The position numbers and the translations under genes are program-made. Below, in pieces: positions 53,557 to 63,999 of a DNA stretch of 64,000 bases. Origin of the DNA: CAZGSD01 sp964528305 (lineage in GTDB: Bacteria; Patescibacteriota; Gracilibacteria; UBA1369); contig CAZGSD010000001.1 of NCBI GenBank assembly GCA_964528305.1, positions 160,736 to 224,735 on the forward strand. Reading direction: 5' to 3'. The notes below the pieces were generated by a model that did no database searches, was not told the origin of the DNA, and was given only the letters and a program-made list of their open reading frames with translations. Each line of letters begins with the position of its first letter. Position 1 is the first letter of the stretch.

Positions 53557-56021
53557 TATTGCTGTATTCTCCAAAGATTCACTGCTATTTTGAAGGCTTC
53601 CCCCCAGGTGATAGGGCTATCCGGAGCAAAGATACCAGGGGCTCTACCGCTTATTATCCCTCGCTGAAAAGCATATTGTACATAGCGGCTATACCAGGCA
53701 GATGCTGGGGTGTCGGTAAAAACGGCGGCCTGGCCTACGTCGCATAAACTTAGACCTGAAGCTAATAAAAGTATTTTCAAGGCTTCGGCCCGGCTAACCA
53801 ATTGCCCAGGACGGAATAGTCCGTCCAAATACCCGATAATCAGCCCCTGGCGGTGAGCGGCGGTGAGGTAGCTGGCATACCAGGCGGATGGATCGGCATC
53901 GGGGAAGGTTTGATCAATTTCTTTGGAGACATCTATCTGAAAGCTTCCTATCGCTAATTGAACCAATTCAGCACGTGTAAGAGATTGATCTAATGGAGTG
54001 TTGTACACTGGGGCTGATGAAGATTTATTTAATTTCTTGAACTCATCTTGAAAACTCTTAGCCCAGTGGGCATTTCCTGTTGAATTGTCTATGGATTTTT
54101 GTGGTTGAGTAAGTTTTTTTAAATCACAGACCTTGGTGAAATACCGATCGTCTGGAGTGGGGGGAACCTTGCCTGGAGAAGATGTTACTTGAGAATATTC
54201 CTCGGGGGGGCTAGTAAGTCTGTTTAAAGGATTGGAGGAGTTATTTAAAGGATTTGATGATAATGACCCTGGAGGGAGCGCTGTGTTCAACAAAGCGTCA
54301 TTCTCATTTCGTGTCCCAGGAACATATAGTGGATTGCCAGTAGGTAAAGGAATACTAACTCCAGGTGCTGGTGAGACTGTGACCATAACCTCCATTATAC
54401 GACTCATATTGTTTTCGCTGTCTTTAAATTGCACGTATACAGTTTTCACACCATAACCATCTACTAAATGCCAATTTTTACTGACAGAAAACTTTTCCCA
54501 ATTACTACCGATAAAATTGGGATAATTTGATATACGCATGTGACTAGTATTGCGAGCAGCCAAAATTAATTCCACGTCGTTGCTGTATACCACTGGATAT
54601 CCTTTGACTGTTACAGATAGATTCGATGGTGGCTCACTGCTCGTACTCACACCGCCACCAGCCACGATGGTATCTGACGCCACGGCCGCATCTGTTTCAA
54701 TATTATTGCCGGCAGCGATTTTGGTGGTGATGGTGTAGGTGCCTGTGGCGCCTGTACTGGAGGGCGTAATGATGCCGGAAAGTACCAGGCTTTTAGCGCC
54801 GGCTGCGCTGGAACTGCCGCCGGTTTGAGTGAGTGTCACTACCTGCCCTGCCACGCCGGCAGTCCAGGTGCCATTGAGTCCGGAGAGACTGCTGGCGGTA
54901 GCTCCATTGGCCCCGCTGACGTCATAACCGGCAGGGAAAGTGATGGCTATTTTCCCCAGATTGGGGATGCTGGTGGCACTGGTGAAACTGATAGTGGCGG
55001 TAGTGGATGTACTGGCTGTGAGCGCCGCCGGCTCCACATTGGTAGCAGAAAGAGCTCCGATGGTGGTATTGGTAATATCCACAGTACTATCTGTAGAAGT
55101 GTTAGCCGACAGACTGGTATCATAAACTAGAAAATCTGTGATGGCATTTGTACCAGTAGCTATATAATTAGCTGTAACAGATCCTGCGGCGAGAACCACG
55201 TTCACGTTTACACCACCATATGTCACGGAATTACCAGTTGAGGTACAAGTAATAACCCGAGTTGCATTTACTCCTGCACAGTTAACACCGATACCAGCGC
55301 TGTCGACAGTTAAAGCCCCCTGTGTGACCGTTATCCAGGCTGGCATGGTCCAGGAAATTGTGTCACCAGCATCGATATCTCTGATGACAGTGAAATTAAG
55401 TGTCAGCGTCCCGCTGCCAGCTACGGCCGCATTGGCCAGAGTGAAAGTGGCTCCAGCATCAGCAGCTGTCGCTGACAAGTTGGTATTAGAATCACCATTT
55501 CCGTAGGTCACTCCACCATCTATAGAATAAGTAAGTGGCGCGGCGGCATGAGCGGCAATGAATTTGTAGGTAAGGTCAGAAACGGTGACGGTTTCTGAAT
55601 TGGTTAAATCTGCGGAAACGTCTAAAACCAATGTTTTTCCAGCATCTTCATAGCTGACGGTAGAAAAAACCTTAATGGCGGCAGTACCACCGATAGTGGC
55701 ATCAGTATCGTCAGTATCCCAGATTACATGGCTGGTTGCTGGTATTTTAATACGAATATCGTTGACTGCTGTGATTTCGGCCGTGGTGTGATCGGTGATA
55801 GTGAGTTCATTCATCAGAGAGTTGCTACCCGCACTCCAGATAATAGGAGCCCAACCTGTCATAGTACCCTGCGGAGCGGCGGCATTAGTCGTGGTGGGTG
55901 CTGAAAATAGCCCGGTAAACACGATGGAGGAATAGAGTAGTTGTGCCAATAGAGTTATACTGAGAATCCCTGCCAAGGTTGCCCGAAATGTGTTTTGCTT
56001 TTTTTCCATTTTATTTAGCAT
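53556..56021 (-). CDS. SLH-domain surface protein
   Basis: An 821-aa exported protein that should be bound to the cell wall. The signal peptide is about residues 5-48 (LAGILSITLLAQLLYSSIV ... TNAAAP). The large middle part is beta-rich with Ser/Thr/Ala-rich Ig-like repeats (ITFPAGYDVSGANGATASS, TLTQTGGSSSAAGAKSLVL). An Ig/FN3-like block follows (KNWHLVDGYGVKTVYVQFKD). The C-terminus has S-layer-homology repeats such as FPDADPSAWYASYLTAAHRQ and FTDTPASAWYSRYVQYAFQR. The repeat RAE/GEA motifs within SLH (LVSRAEALKILLL) are present. The IS element lies right after its stop codon. Confidence 0.85.
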   Translation of the reverse strand: MLNKMEKKQNTFRATLAGILSITLLAQLLYSSIVFTGLFSAPTTTNAAAPQGTMTGWAPIIWSAGSNSLMNELTITDHTTAEITAVNDIRIKIPATSHVIWDTDDTDATIGGTAAIKVFSTVSYEDAGKTLVLDVSADLTNSETVTVSDLTYKFIAAHAAAPLTYSIDGGVTYGNGDSNTNLSATAADAGATFTLANAAVAGSGTLTLNFTVIRDIDAGDTISWTMPAWITVTQGALTVDSAGIGVNCAGVNATRVITCTSTGNSVTYGGVNVNVVLAAGSVTANYIATGTNAITDFLVYDTSLSANTSTDSTVDITNTTIGALSATNVEPAALTASTSTTATISFTSATSIPNLGKIAITFPAGYDVSGANGATASSLSGLNGTWTAGVAGQVVTLTQTGGSSSAAGAKSLVLSGIITPSSTGATGTYTITTKIAAGNNIETDAAVASDTIVAGGGVSTSSEPPSNLSVTVKGYPVVYSNDVELILAARNTSHMRISNYPNFIGSNWEKFSVSKNWHLVDGYGVKTVYVQFKDSENNMSRIMEVMVTVSPAPGVSIPLPTGNPLYVPGTRNENDALLNTALPPGSLSSNPLNNSSNPLNRLTSPPEEYSQVTSSPGKVPPTPDDRYFTKVCDLKKLTQPQKSIDNSTGNAHWAKSFQDEFKKLNKSSSAPVYNTPLDQSLTRAELVQLAIGSFQIDVSKEIDQTFPDADPSAWYASYLTAAHRQGLIIGYLDGLFRPGQLVSRAEALKILLLASGLSLCDVGQAAVFTDTPASAWYSRYVQYAFQRGIISGRAPGIFAPDSPITWGEAFKIAVNLWRIQQ

Positions 56022-56053
56022 ATTAGGAAGTATGGCGGCCCCTATACGCTAAA

Positions 56054-57478
56054 TTATAGCTTGGAGAATTGATATAAATATTGCGCCACCTCTCCTCTGG
56101 TCATGGCTTTGGCTGGCCAGACTTTGCCTTGTCCATCGCCGAGATCGAGGGCTTTGTCCTGGAAAAATTGTACATAAGGCAAATACCAGCTACCCAGTAT
56201 AGTGTCGCTGAATGGAGCTACTGTTGGCATAGGCGGCACTGCCAAACCGGATGTTTTGAGAATAATTTTCATGGCCTCCACTTTGTTGACCATTTGCGCG
56301 GGACGGAAAGTGCCATCTGGATAACCGCTGATCACTCCCAGAGTCGTGGCGGTGCGGAGATAGGGTAGATACCAGGCATCTTTTTCCAGATCTTTGAAAT
56401 TCAAAGTGCCGCTGTCAGACAGAGATTTGGAGAAAAACAGCATGACAACTTTGAGAAATTCCGCACGATTGATTTGATTATCTGCTTTGAAATTTCCGTC
56501 TGGATAACCGCCCAAAACGCCCTTGCTCTTTAGATACATGATAGCTGGACAATTAGGGCTATTGCTGTCGACGTCAGGGAAGGAGGAGGTACAGGTGGGA
56601 GTTGGGGTTGGGGTAGGCGTCGGTTCGGGGGTGGGGGTTGGGGTGGGCGTTGGTGTTGGCTCTGGTACGGGAATGGGTGTTGGAGTGGCGGTAACAGTTA
56701 AACCTACACTTGATGTTAATTTACTGTAATTCAATCCATCAAATGATTTTAGAGAATATTCTACTGTGTCACCCGCTTTGATATCAGTATCCATATATGT
56801 CTGTACACCTTTAACTACCTGCTTCATTAATAGGGCGCCACTATTGTTTTTATTGCGAAAAACCTGAATGACTTGTAAGTCCAAATCCGTGGGATCAAGC
56901 CAACTGAGTGTTATTCCATTGGAGGCGGCTCCAGTTACTGTAAAGTTAGTAGGTTGATCAGGATCAGTAGTATCCTGGGTGCTGGAGGTAAGTATGTATT
57001 TATTATAAAGATCATTGATTATCTCGCCACCAGGCAAAGTGATTTTTAATTTCACGGAAGCTGCTGGTTGAGAGTGGAAGCCTTCAGCAAAAAGGCGTGT
57101 CACTATCACGTACTCGTCAGCCTGAAAAGCTTGTTTGACTGGCAATACGACTGTACGGTCGCCGTTTTCAAAGGTTATTTTTGGTTTAATGTCTAATCTC
57201 CCATTACTGACGGCACTACCGTATAGCTGTATCTCTTCGGCCGTTCTTTTAGCGTCAAAAATAGCCGCCAAATCAGTGGGAATGCTGATCTTAATAGATC
57301 CAGAACTTATCCCACCGCTGCTGTCTCCACTAATTTTTAGATCACGAAATTGAGTGGAACTTACATTTTGGGTGAAATTTTGGTCTTCACCCGAAGATGC
57401 TGTGGGTAGAGCTAACGCCGTGTTAGATACAAGCAAGACACTGGCTAGTAGAGCTAGAATGATATTATTTTTGTGCAT
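56054..57478 (-). CDS. SLH-domain surface protein with FN3-like and Pro/Thr linker
   Basis: A 474-aa exported protein with a signal peptide (HKNNIILALLASVLLVSN, cleavage near ALALP). The N-terminal ~160 residues are beta-rich. A fibronectin type III-like domain follows (DTTDPDQPTNFTVTGA ... GITLSWLDPTDLDLQVIQVF). A Pro/Thr linker (PTPTPTPTPTPEPTPTPTPT and similar; about 56590-56690 in DNA) leads to three SLH repeats (FPDVDSNSPNCPAIMYLKSK, FKDLEKDAWYLPYLRTATTL, FSDTILGSWYLPYVQFFQDK). Its start overlaps the stop of the TPR lipoprotein gene by 14 bases, so the two are probably coupled. Confidence 0.88.
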   Translation of the reverse strand: MHKNNIILALLASVLLVSNTALALPTASSGEDQNFTQNVSSTQFRDLKISGDSSGGISSGSIKISIPTDLAAIFDAKRTAEEIQLYGSAVSNGRLDIKPKITFENGDRTVVLPVKQAFQADEYVIVTRLFAEGFHSQPAASVKLKITLPGGEIINDLYNKYILTSSTQDTTDPDQPTNFTVTGAASNGITLSWLDPTDLDLQVIQVFRNKNNSGALLMKQVVKGVQTYMDTDIKAGDTVEYSLKSFDGLNYSKLTSSVGLTVTATPTPIPVPEPTPTPTPTPTPEPTPTPTPTPTCTSSFPDVDSNSPNCPAIMYLKSKGVLGGYPDGNFKADNQINRAEFLKVVMLFFSKSLSDSGTLNFKDLEKDAWYLPYLRTATTLGVISGYPDGTFRPAQMVNKVEAMKIILKTSGLAVPPMPTVAPFSDTILGSWYLPYVQFFQDKALDLGDGQGKVWPAKAMTRGEVAQYLYQFSKL

Positions 57479-58046
57479 GTTCTTTTTTATATTGATCTAT
57501 ATTTTGAAATAATTCACTAATAATGGCGAGCGTGGCTGTGTCTGTATTTTTGCTTTCACGCATTAACTTGGCGTAATTTTCCACTGCTCGAAAAGCCTCT
57601 CCACTCTCGTTATTGGCCAGTAGAATTCTCACTGCATCGCTTAGAACTTCAGGATTGTCAGGGTTTTTTTCATAGAGAGTCTTGATGTACTGGGAGGCTT
57701 TGGCATATTCTTGAACTTCTTCGTAAATAGCAGCCAAATTGTTTAGAGTGGCGTAATCCTGTGGCACCATGGTGAGGTGTTTCTCATAGGCTGCCACAGC
57801 TTCTTTGAGTCGCCCCAACATTTGATAACGATAAGCCACTTCAAATTGGGCTGTAGCATCCTGGGGATTCTGCTGTAATTTATCACTAGCTGTTTTGAGT
57901 ATTTTCTCCTGATTTTCAAAAAAAGCTGCTGGCAGGTTTGGATCACGCTTATACCATTTGTCGGTGGCCGCCTGGCAGGCGCTGAGCAGGATTAGAGCAG
58001 ATAAAAGAATCAGTGATGCTAATTTGTAATGGCGTGAATAAAACAT
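57465..58046 (-). CDS. TPR-repeat lipoprotein
   Basis: A 193-aa protein with a lipoprotein signal: SLILLSALILLSAC gives lipobox LSAC. TPR-like helix pairs follow: DATAQFEVAYRYQMLGRLKEA, VAAYEKHLTMVPQDYATLNN, LAAIYEEVQEYAKASQYIKT. TPR domains mediate protein contacts, so it may organise the surface proteins encoded next to it. It overlaps the SLH gene downstream by 14 bases. Confidence 0.88.
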   Translation of the reverse strand: MFYSRHYKLASLILLSALILLSACQAATDKWYKRDPNLPAAFFENQEKILKTASDKLQQNPQDATAQFEVAYRYQMLGRLKEAVAAYEKHLTMVPQDYATLNNLAAIYEEVQEYAKASQYIKTLYEKNPDNPEVLSDAVRILLANNESGEAFRAVENYAKLMRESKNTDTATLAIISELFQNIDQYKKEHAQK

Positions 58047-58097
58047 GGCTGAAATGATAGTTAAGAATGCGTGCGTATTATAATGTTTTTCTGTGAA

Positions 58098-58134
58098 TAA
58101 AAAAAGGCCCCGTTCTTTGCAGAACGGGGCCTTT
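58098..58134 (-). terminator. Rho-independent terminator of the S-layer gene
   Basis: AAAGGCCCCGTTCT and AGAACGGGGCCTTT form a 14-bp stem with a 4-base loop (58103-58134). On the minus strand it is followed by a T run, directly after the S-layer stop (58192) and before the TPR gene. Confidence 0.9.
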
Positions 58135-58191
58135 CAAAACTAGATCAGATCATAATTTGTTTTAAATTAACAAATTTGACCGAAATAAGTT

Positions 58192-60125
58192 TTAGTATTT
58201 CACAGTGTTACCGGACAAAGTAGTGTTAGCTACCTGACCAAGCCACTTAATAATACCTGGAGTACTCATAGCATATGATGTACCTGGTTGATCACCAGCT
58301 GTAGCGCTGCTGAAGTTGGTATCATTCCACCAGAAATCACCTGCAGTGACAGTACCTCCACTGGCAGTACCCATATCAATTGAGAATGTCAATGGATCGT
58401 CGGCACCAGCATCTTCAGCTAGAAGAGTAGATGTGCTTAATTGAACAGCGAAGGTCTTGGAAGTACCCTTACTGATTTCAATAGCTGGGTTGGTTCCATC
58501 AATTGGATAGAAGACAACTTTAGCTGCACCACCTTCAGATGAAGCGGTAGAGTTTTTGGCTACATAACCTGTAGCTACAGTTTCGCTGCCTTCTTTGAGG
58601 TAAGCAACCAAACCGTGAGCTCCATTGGCTTGAGTGTCGATGTCATCACCAGTCAAATCCAATTCAATTTTGTCGTTGTAGAGAACTAGACGATCAATGT
58701 AGAGGATTTGTCCACTAGCCAACTCAGTAATTTCATGAGTACTAATGTGGAAGTATCTTTCAGTAGTAGTTGTAGGAATAGCTACATCACAGAAGTACCA
58801 AGTGTTGGCGGCCATAGTGGCTGTAGTAACAGTTGCACCGTTAAGTGTACAATTGGTGTAAGCCAATGTAGACACATTATCGATTGCTCCAGTAGCACCG
58901 CTACCAGCAGCTGCATCTGTACCGAATTGGATATCGGCAAATTCAGGAGCGGCGTCTGCTCTTAACCAGAAACTAGCTCTGGTATATTGATTGATAGTGC
59001 TTGTTGCACCAGCATCAAATGACACGGAGTCATCAGCAGTTGAAGTAGCTACCTGAGTTAAACGACAGTCAGAACCATCAATAGTTACTGTAGTATGAGC
59101 AGCAGCAACTGTTTGATCACCATTATCACCAACATCGAAACCAAGAGCACAAGTAGTCAGTTCTTTCGCTGTTCTAACCTGTACTTTTTCTTGAGCGTTG
59201 GCGGCGACATTGAAGACAAAAGCATTGTCTGAAGAAGCTACTGAACGGCTGCCACTTGGAGAGCTGGCATCAACAGTAACAGTTGGCTTGCTTTCGTATA
59301 CATGCATGTGGTTGGAAGATGTCAGATAACCAGATCCTGGCAGAGCGTACATTAGAGGATCATTGTCATCGTAGTTGTCATCACCAGCATCGTCTACAGG
59401 CAATACTGTATAAGTATCTTCGGTAGAACCAGCGGAGACAGATGTTACGATGTAAATATCTTCAGATGAACATGCGGCACTGTCGTCATCATCCACACAA
59501 AGCAGAGTACCAACTGGGACACGGTTGCTGTTATCACCAGCAGAGTCATCAATGGTCAGAGTTAGAGTAGTACCAAGAGTCAAAGAGACATCTTGAGCAC
59601 CATCTAATTCCAAAATTCCATCAGCGTCTGTGAATGAAGGAGTTCCGAAGTCCAAATCAGATGAAGCGGATACAGAGGCGTCAATCTTATCAGCCTTGTA
59701 TGTTTCACCTGATCCCTGAGCTACTGCTTCAAAATTATTGAAGGCCAGGTTTAGATCAACAAATTCACCAGCTGCTGCACCACTAGAAATGGTGTTAGAG
59801 TTGGCAGATACAGTTAATACTGCATCGTCATCAGCTTTAACCAACATATCTAGACCAGCAAATTCAGCTACACCATTAGTCAATGTACCAGTTTTGGTTT
59901 CAGCAACACCTGCGCTATTGTTGTAGGTTACTTTAACCATAGTCACATTGTTGTCGTAGTTACCCAAATCTGTAGCTGTATAAGCAGATTCTTGTCTATT
60001 ATGAATAGACAGTTTCTTCACTACAAATGCTTCATCAGTAGAAGTGAATTTGAATTTGGAAACTACCTGATCAGTAGCACCAGCTACTAGGATGTTTTCT
60101 TTTGGCGTAGCGGCATCAACTGCAA
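58192..60125 (-). CDS. S-layer protein, C-terminal part (5' side lost in gap)
   Basis: The frame is open from the N gap (AVDAATPKENILVAGATDQV just after it) to the stop at 58192, so this is the C-terminal part of the same gene as 60226-62396. About 640 residues are present, rich in Ser, Thr, Asp and Ala, with Ig-like and calcium-binding-like acidic blocks (DAGDDNYDDNDPLMYAL). A module begins ASSPSGSRSVASSDNAF and resembles that of the protein at 3816-4748. The end WLGQVANTTLSGNTVKY is followed by a strong terminator. It is most likely the main structural surface layer. Confidence 0.85.
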
Positions 60126-60225
60126 NNNNNNNNNNNNNNNNNNNNNNNNNNNNNNNNNNNNNNNNNNNNNNNNNNNNNNNNNNNNNNNNNNNNNNNNNNN
60201 NNNNNNNNNNNNNNNNNNNNNNNNN
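60126..60225. other. Assembly gap of exactly 100 N
   Basis: A placeholder gap inside the S-layer gene. The frames on the two sides agree only if the real gap is 3n+2 bases long, so 100 is not the true size. Confidence 0.97.
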
Positions 60226-62396
60226 GCAGTCATAGTTTTACCAGTAATGTCGGATGATGGAACCAAGGAGGAAGTATTTGTTAATACTTTGTTAGTTACA
60301 TCACGAATTTCTGGGTAAGTGCTGCCCAATTGCAATGAAGCAATGACAGTTTCATTGTTCAAAGAAGAATTGTTAGCAACATCGGCAGTCAAAGCGAGAT
60401 CCATAGATTCGCCGGCAGCCATGGAGAATTCGTCAGTGAACAGATAGTAAGCCTGGGCGTTATCACCAGAGGCTTCAGTAATAGCAGTAGAACCACCATC
60501 AGAAGTCTTGAATGAAGTAGCGTCCACAGCACCCATCAAAATTGCACCCAGAGTACCATCTTTGTTAACTTTGCTGATTTTAATATCAGTGAAGTTAGCA
60601 GTAGTACTGTTGAGCAAACCTCCTGCTGAAGCAGCTTCAACGCTGGCGATCAAACCAACATCAAAGTTCTTGAAGGTAACAGGAGAGAGAGAGGTGATGT
60701 TGAAGTTCAACAGGCGAACGTCTTTGCCGTTGACAGCGATGTCAGCAGCAGCAGGTCCGGTAGAAGAAATTGTAACGTCACCACCTTCCAGAGAAGAGTA
60801 AGTACAATCACCGGAAGTAGATGTACAAGAAGTACCATCGTAAGAACCGGCAACTGTATCAGTTGATTTGGTGTAGATAGTCTGTCCGAAACCGTATTTG
60901 TCACCAGTAGCAACTACATCAGTTTTTTCATCGATGTATGCTTTCAAAGTGTCAGCATTGCGGCCTGTAGACAGGTCAGCTGTTACTGAGAAACTCTTTG
61001 TTCCACCTTTTTCGATGGAGTAAGGAGTAGCCAGAACGAAGGATGCAATATCCTTGCTGTTCAAAGCTGCAACAGTAGCAACAGGTTCTGCCTTGTCAGT
61101 AGCCCAAAGTTTGAGGTTTACAACATCACCAGTGCTGATAGTACCGGCGATATAGAGACCAAACTGTTTGAGTACGGCAGCTTCAGTGCTGCTGGCAGTC
61201 AATTTGAATTTAGCGATAGTAACTTCTTTCTGACCAACTTTTGGATTGGCGATTGTACCGTTTTTAGTAACAGTCAAAGTACCAACATCAGTAGTGGACA
61301 GATCGAATTCAGCGCTATTTACAGGCAGACCACCGACAGTGGCAGCTGTAGAGTCAACGGCCTTGACCTGGAACATAACTTTACCGGAAGAGGTAATGTC
61401 GCCCATGTCAGTCTTCAGAGTCAAAGTGACGCTGGAGCCTTTGGCAATTTTGACATTCATACCAGTGAAGACCATGTCATCAGTAGATGAAGACAGGCTC
61501 TTTCCTGCTGTCAAACGATCGCTTCCATTGTAGATATAACCCTGGAAACCTGTTGGCAGAGAGGAAACACCAGATTTGTGAACAGTCAAACCTTTAACAG
61601 TTACGTCGCTAGAAGCGGCAGTCAAAACTACTTTCATCATCTCAACAGCAGAAGCGTTGGATGGAATGCTAGTAGCTGTTGGGCTGTCGGAAGCAAGCAT
61701 AACTTTCAAGTCACCGCTAGCTGTTGGAGTAGGAGCTGGAGCTACAGGTTTCATAGCTACAGATACCATCTTGGCAGCTTCGGCGCGGTTGATGTTGTTT
61801 GATGCTTTGAACATTCCATCTGGATAACCAGCAACAACACCGTTGTTGTAGGCAGTTTCTACAAAATTGTAGAACCAGTCAGAAGCTTTTACATCTGGGA
61901 AGTGAGGAGCGCCAGAAACGTTTTCAGCTAATTGAGCGGCGTTAACCAGCATCTTTGTAGCTTCAGCACGGTTCAAAGCGTCAGAAGGACGGAAGTATCC
62001 TGTTGGGACACCGTCTTTCTTGTCTCCAGACACAACGCCATTTTTAGTCATGGTGTGTACATAGTTTGTATACCATTGACCCATTGGAACGTCCTTGTAA
62101 GGAGCAGTAGCCGCTGTTTCAAGAGGCAGACCAGAAACCTGGAAAGCGAACTTGACCATTTCAGCTCTGTTGACCAGGTCACCTGGTCGGTACATGTCCT
62201 TGGTAGAATCAACTACCCCGGCTTTTACGAGATCATTAACATAGCTAGAATACCAGGCATCAGAAGGCACATCTGAGAAAGATTTCTCAGTAGCGGCCGT
62301 AGCTACACCCGTGGCCAGAAGACCGGCAACGATAGCAACTAAACTGATACCAGCAACGGTTTTGCGTAGAGACGCAAATGTTGTGGATAAATTCAT
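60226..62396 (-). CDS. S-layer protein, N-terminal part with three SLH repeats
   Basis: An exported wall-bound protein. From ATG 62396: MNLSTTFASLRKTVAGISLV, an export signal ending near ATAATEKSF. The frame runs upstream to 62444 without homology, so I use 62396. Three SLH repeats follow: FSDVPSDAWYSSYVNDLVKA, YKDVPMGQWYTNYVHTMTKN and FPDVKASDWFYNFVETAYNN, each with the RAE motif (NRAEMVKF, NRAEATKM, NRAEAAKM). The rest is Ig-like repeats with many Ser/Thr, reaching TNTSSLVPSSDITGKTMT at the gap. Two hairpins precede the gene in the leader. Confidence 0.92.
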
Positions 62397-62444
62397 AATT
62401 AGAATTAAGAATAGATAAATAAATACGACATACGCCTGGGACAA

Positions 62445-62620
62445 GCCCTGTGTGCGTACGCAAGTGTGGCCGCCTGTTTTATTATTAAGCGGACCTGTAA
62501 GTTTATAGATAAACTTTGAAGATAGAATTTCACTGTATCTACATGTTTTTTCTGTAGAAGTAGTGAAATGTGATTGATAGAACGCGTAGAAGAAATTTCA
62601 GGTGTGCGGGGTGGCACAGT
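62445..62620 (-). promoter_or_regulatory. S-layer gene leader with two hairpins
   Basis: Minus-strand leader holding AGTTTAT-CT-ATAAACT (62500-62515) and a longer hairpin at 62527-62569 (ATTTCACT/AGTGAAAT, then CTACA/TGTAG). There is also the palindrome TGCGTACGCA (62453-62462). Such leaders often stabilise S-layer mRNA. I could not place a promoter with confidence. Confidence 0.45.
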
Positions 62621-63068
62621 TGTTGTGTGCTAGAGCCCATACCGAGTCCATAGGCGGACTCCCGACATGAAAAATCAGTGCAAAGCCATCATGAAGTTTG
62701 TTCCCGGGGGGAAACCCAACGATGCTCTTGCTGTAGGGAATTTGTTTTGAATTCCGACTACCCATTGATTGTCAAAGGGCCTGAAACGGTCTGTAACTGA
62801 CTATGTCTGAAGCGCTGAAGGGTGCTTTCCAAAGCCACTAAAGTGGGGATTGAAAGGCAATACTTAAACGCTGCGATACAAGAATCAGCGGAGAATTTTT
62901 ACCAAAGAGGGGTTTTTATGTCAATCAAGCCGTTTTTCTGGATTTTTTGGGGTGGCGGCCTGTTTAGGTGGACGGCAAGCACTTATATTAACTTCTGGTT
63001 TGATTATTCGTTTCAAGAATGGGGATGACAAGGCGGGCGAATGTTATGAAATAGGCGTTTTTGAGGTG
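62621..63068. other. Non-coding stretch, possible RNA or remnant
   Basis: No gene is supported. The plus strand holds hairpins such as GAGTCC-ATAGGC-GGACTC (62644-62661) and GTTTGTTCCC...GGGGAAACCCAAC (62696-62720). Short open frames in several phases (for example from 62822) look unreal. It may be a decayed gene, an RNA or a recombined segment. Confidence 0.35.
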
Positions 63069-63999
63069 TTACCTGATCAGGAAGTCGGCTTTTGTACTAG
63101 TCAGGATCGCCCCCTCCTGACTAAGCAGGTTGACGGTGAGTGTGTGAGGGCCGCGAGTGGGGGGCCAGAACTGAACCACTTCCTGCGGACCGGAGAAGGG
63201 TTGTTGATGGAGGAGGTGGCCGTCGAGCAGGGGCGCGACCGCCCCCCGCGCCGATGAAGTAACAACGGGAAGTGTGGGAGGATTAATTCGTACTTTAAAA
63301 GAAATTTTTTGACTATCAAGAGGCAGGTCTGGACTGATTTCATAACTATCACCGGGGAGTGGAGAGAGTATATTAATAGCCGGCTCAGACTTAGGCGTTA
63401 ATACTGATTTAGTGAAAGTTATTTGACGACAATTAGTGGTAGCCCCCAAGCCACGTTCGGCAGCCCAGTTATCATAAGGCGGTGGATAAACCGGGAAATG
63501 CTTATAATTAGCGGATTGATTAATTTGACCTGAACCGCAATTAAATTGCTGCCAATAATAATCTTGCTCTTTAGGTTCAGTACCACTCAAAAACCATTCT
63601 TGCAAAGTAGCCTGACAATGTTCCCCTGGCAATAGACCAGAAATAGCGCAAATAGAAATTTGATTGAGGCCGGCAGGTTCCCGAAACTCTGTAATACCAC
63701 GCTGAGCTATTTGACCGTATTGATGTAGATACTCCATCACATCGTGCCAGATTGGGCCCGCCCCCTCGATGCCGGAGATATTTTCCATGGGTGTTGCGTC
63801 AGCATTTCCCACCCAGACCGCTGTTAAAAATCCCGTAGAAAAACCAAAAGTCCAATTATCACGAAAATTTCTGGTGGTGCCAGTTTTGACGGCGGCTGGA
63901 ACAGATAATTCCAACACGCTATCCGCCCCAAAACTGGCCAACCTAGCCTCGGCATCACTGAGAGCACTAATAATCAAATAACTAAGGGCTTCACCATGT
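63069..63999 (-). CDS. Class A penicillin-binding protein (PBP1C-like), C-terminal part
   Basis: The start lies outside the window; from the right edge codons read HGEALSYLIISALSDAEARL in frame. The transpeptidase motif KTGTT is in AVKTGTTRNFRDNWTFGFS, followed by the TAVWVGNADATPM block typical of PBP1A/1C. Then comes a C-terminal region with GLLPGEHCQATLQEWF, ILSPLPGDSYEI and GPHTLTVNLLSQEG, resembling the BiPBP_C domain. It builds and cross-links peptidoglycan. It is preceded on the minus strand by sequence outside the window and followed by the S-layer gene's leader. Confidence 0.88.
   Translation of the reverse strand, partial: HGEALSYLIISALSDAEARLASFGADSVLELSVPAAVKTGTTRNFRDNWTFGFSTGFLTAVWVGNADATPMENISGIEGAGPIWHDVMEYLHQYGQIAQRGITEFREPAGLNQISICAISGLLPGEHCQATLQEWFLSGTEPKEQDYYWQQFNCGSGQINQSANYKHFPVYPPPYDNWAAERGLGATTNCRQITFTKSVLTPKSEPAINILSPLPGDSYEISPDLPLDSQKISFKVRINPPTLPVVTSSARGAVAPLLDGHLLHQQPFSGPQEVVQFWPPTRGPHTLTVNLLSQEGAILTSTKADFLIR

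Noticed and set aside
56590..56690. Short tandem repeats as a CRISPR array
   Set aside because: The repeats code Pro-Thr linker residues in frame of the SLH protein and have no spacers.
62822..63028. Small gene MSIKPFFWIFWGG type
   Set aside because: No signal, no neighbours in the same frame and no conserved features; may be a chance frame.
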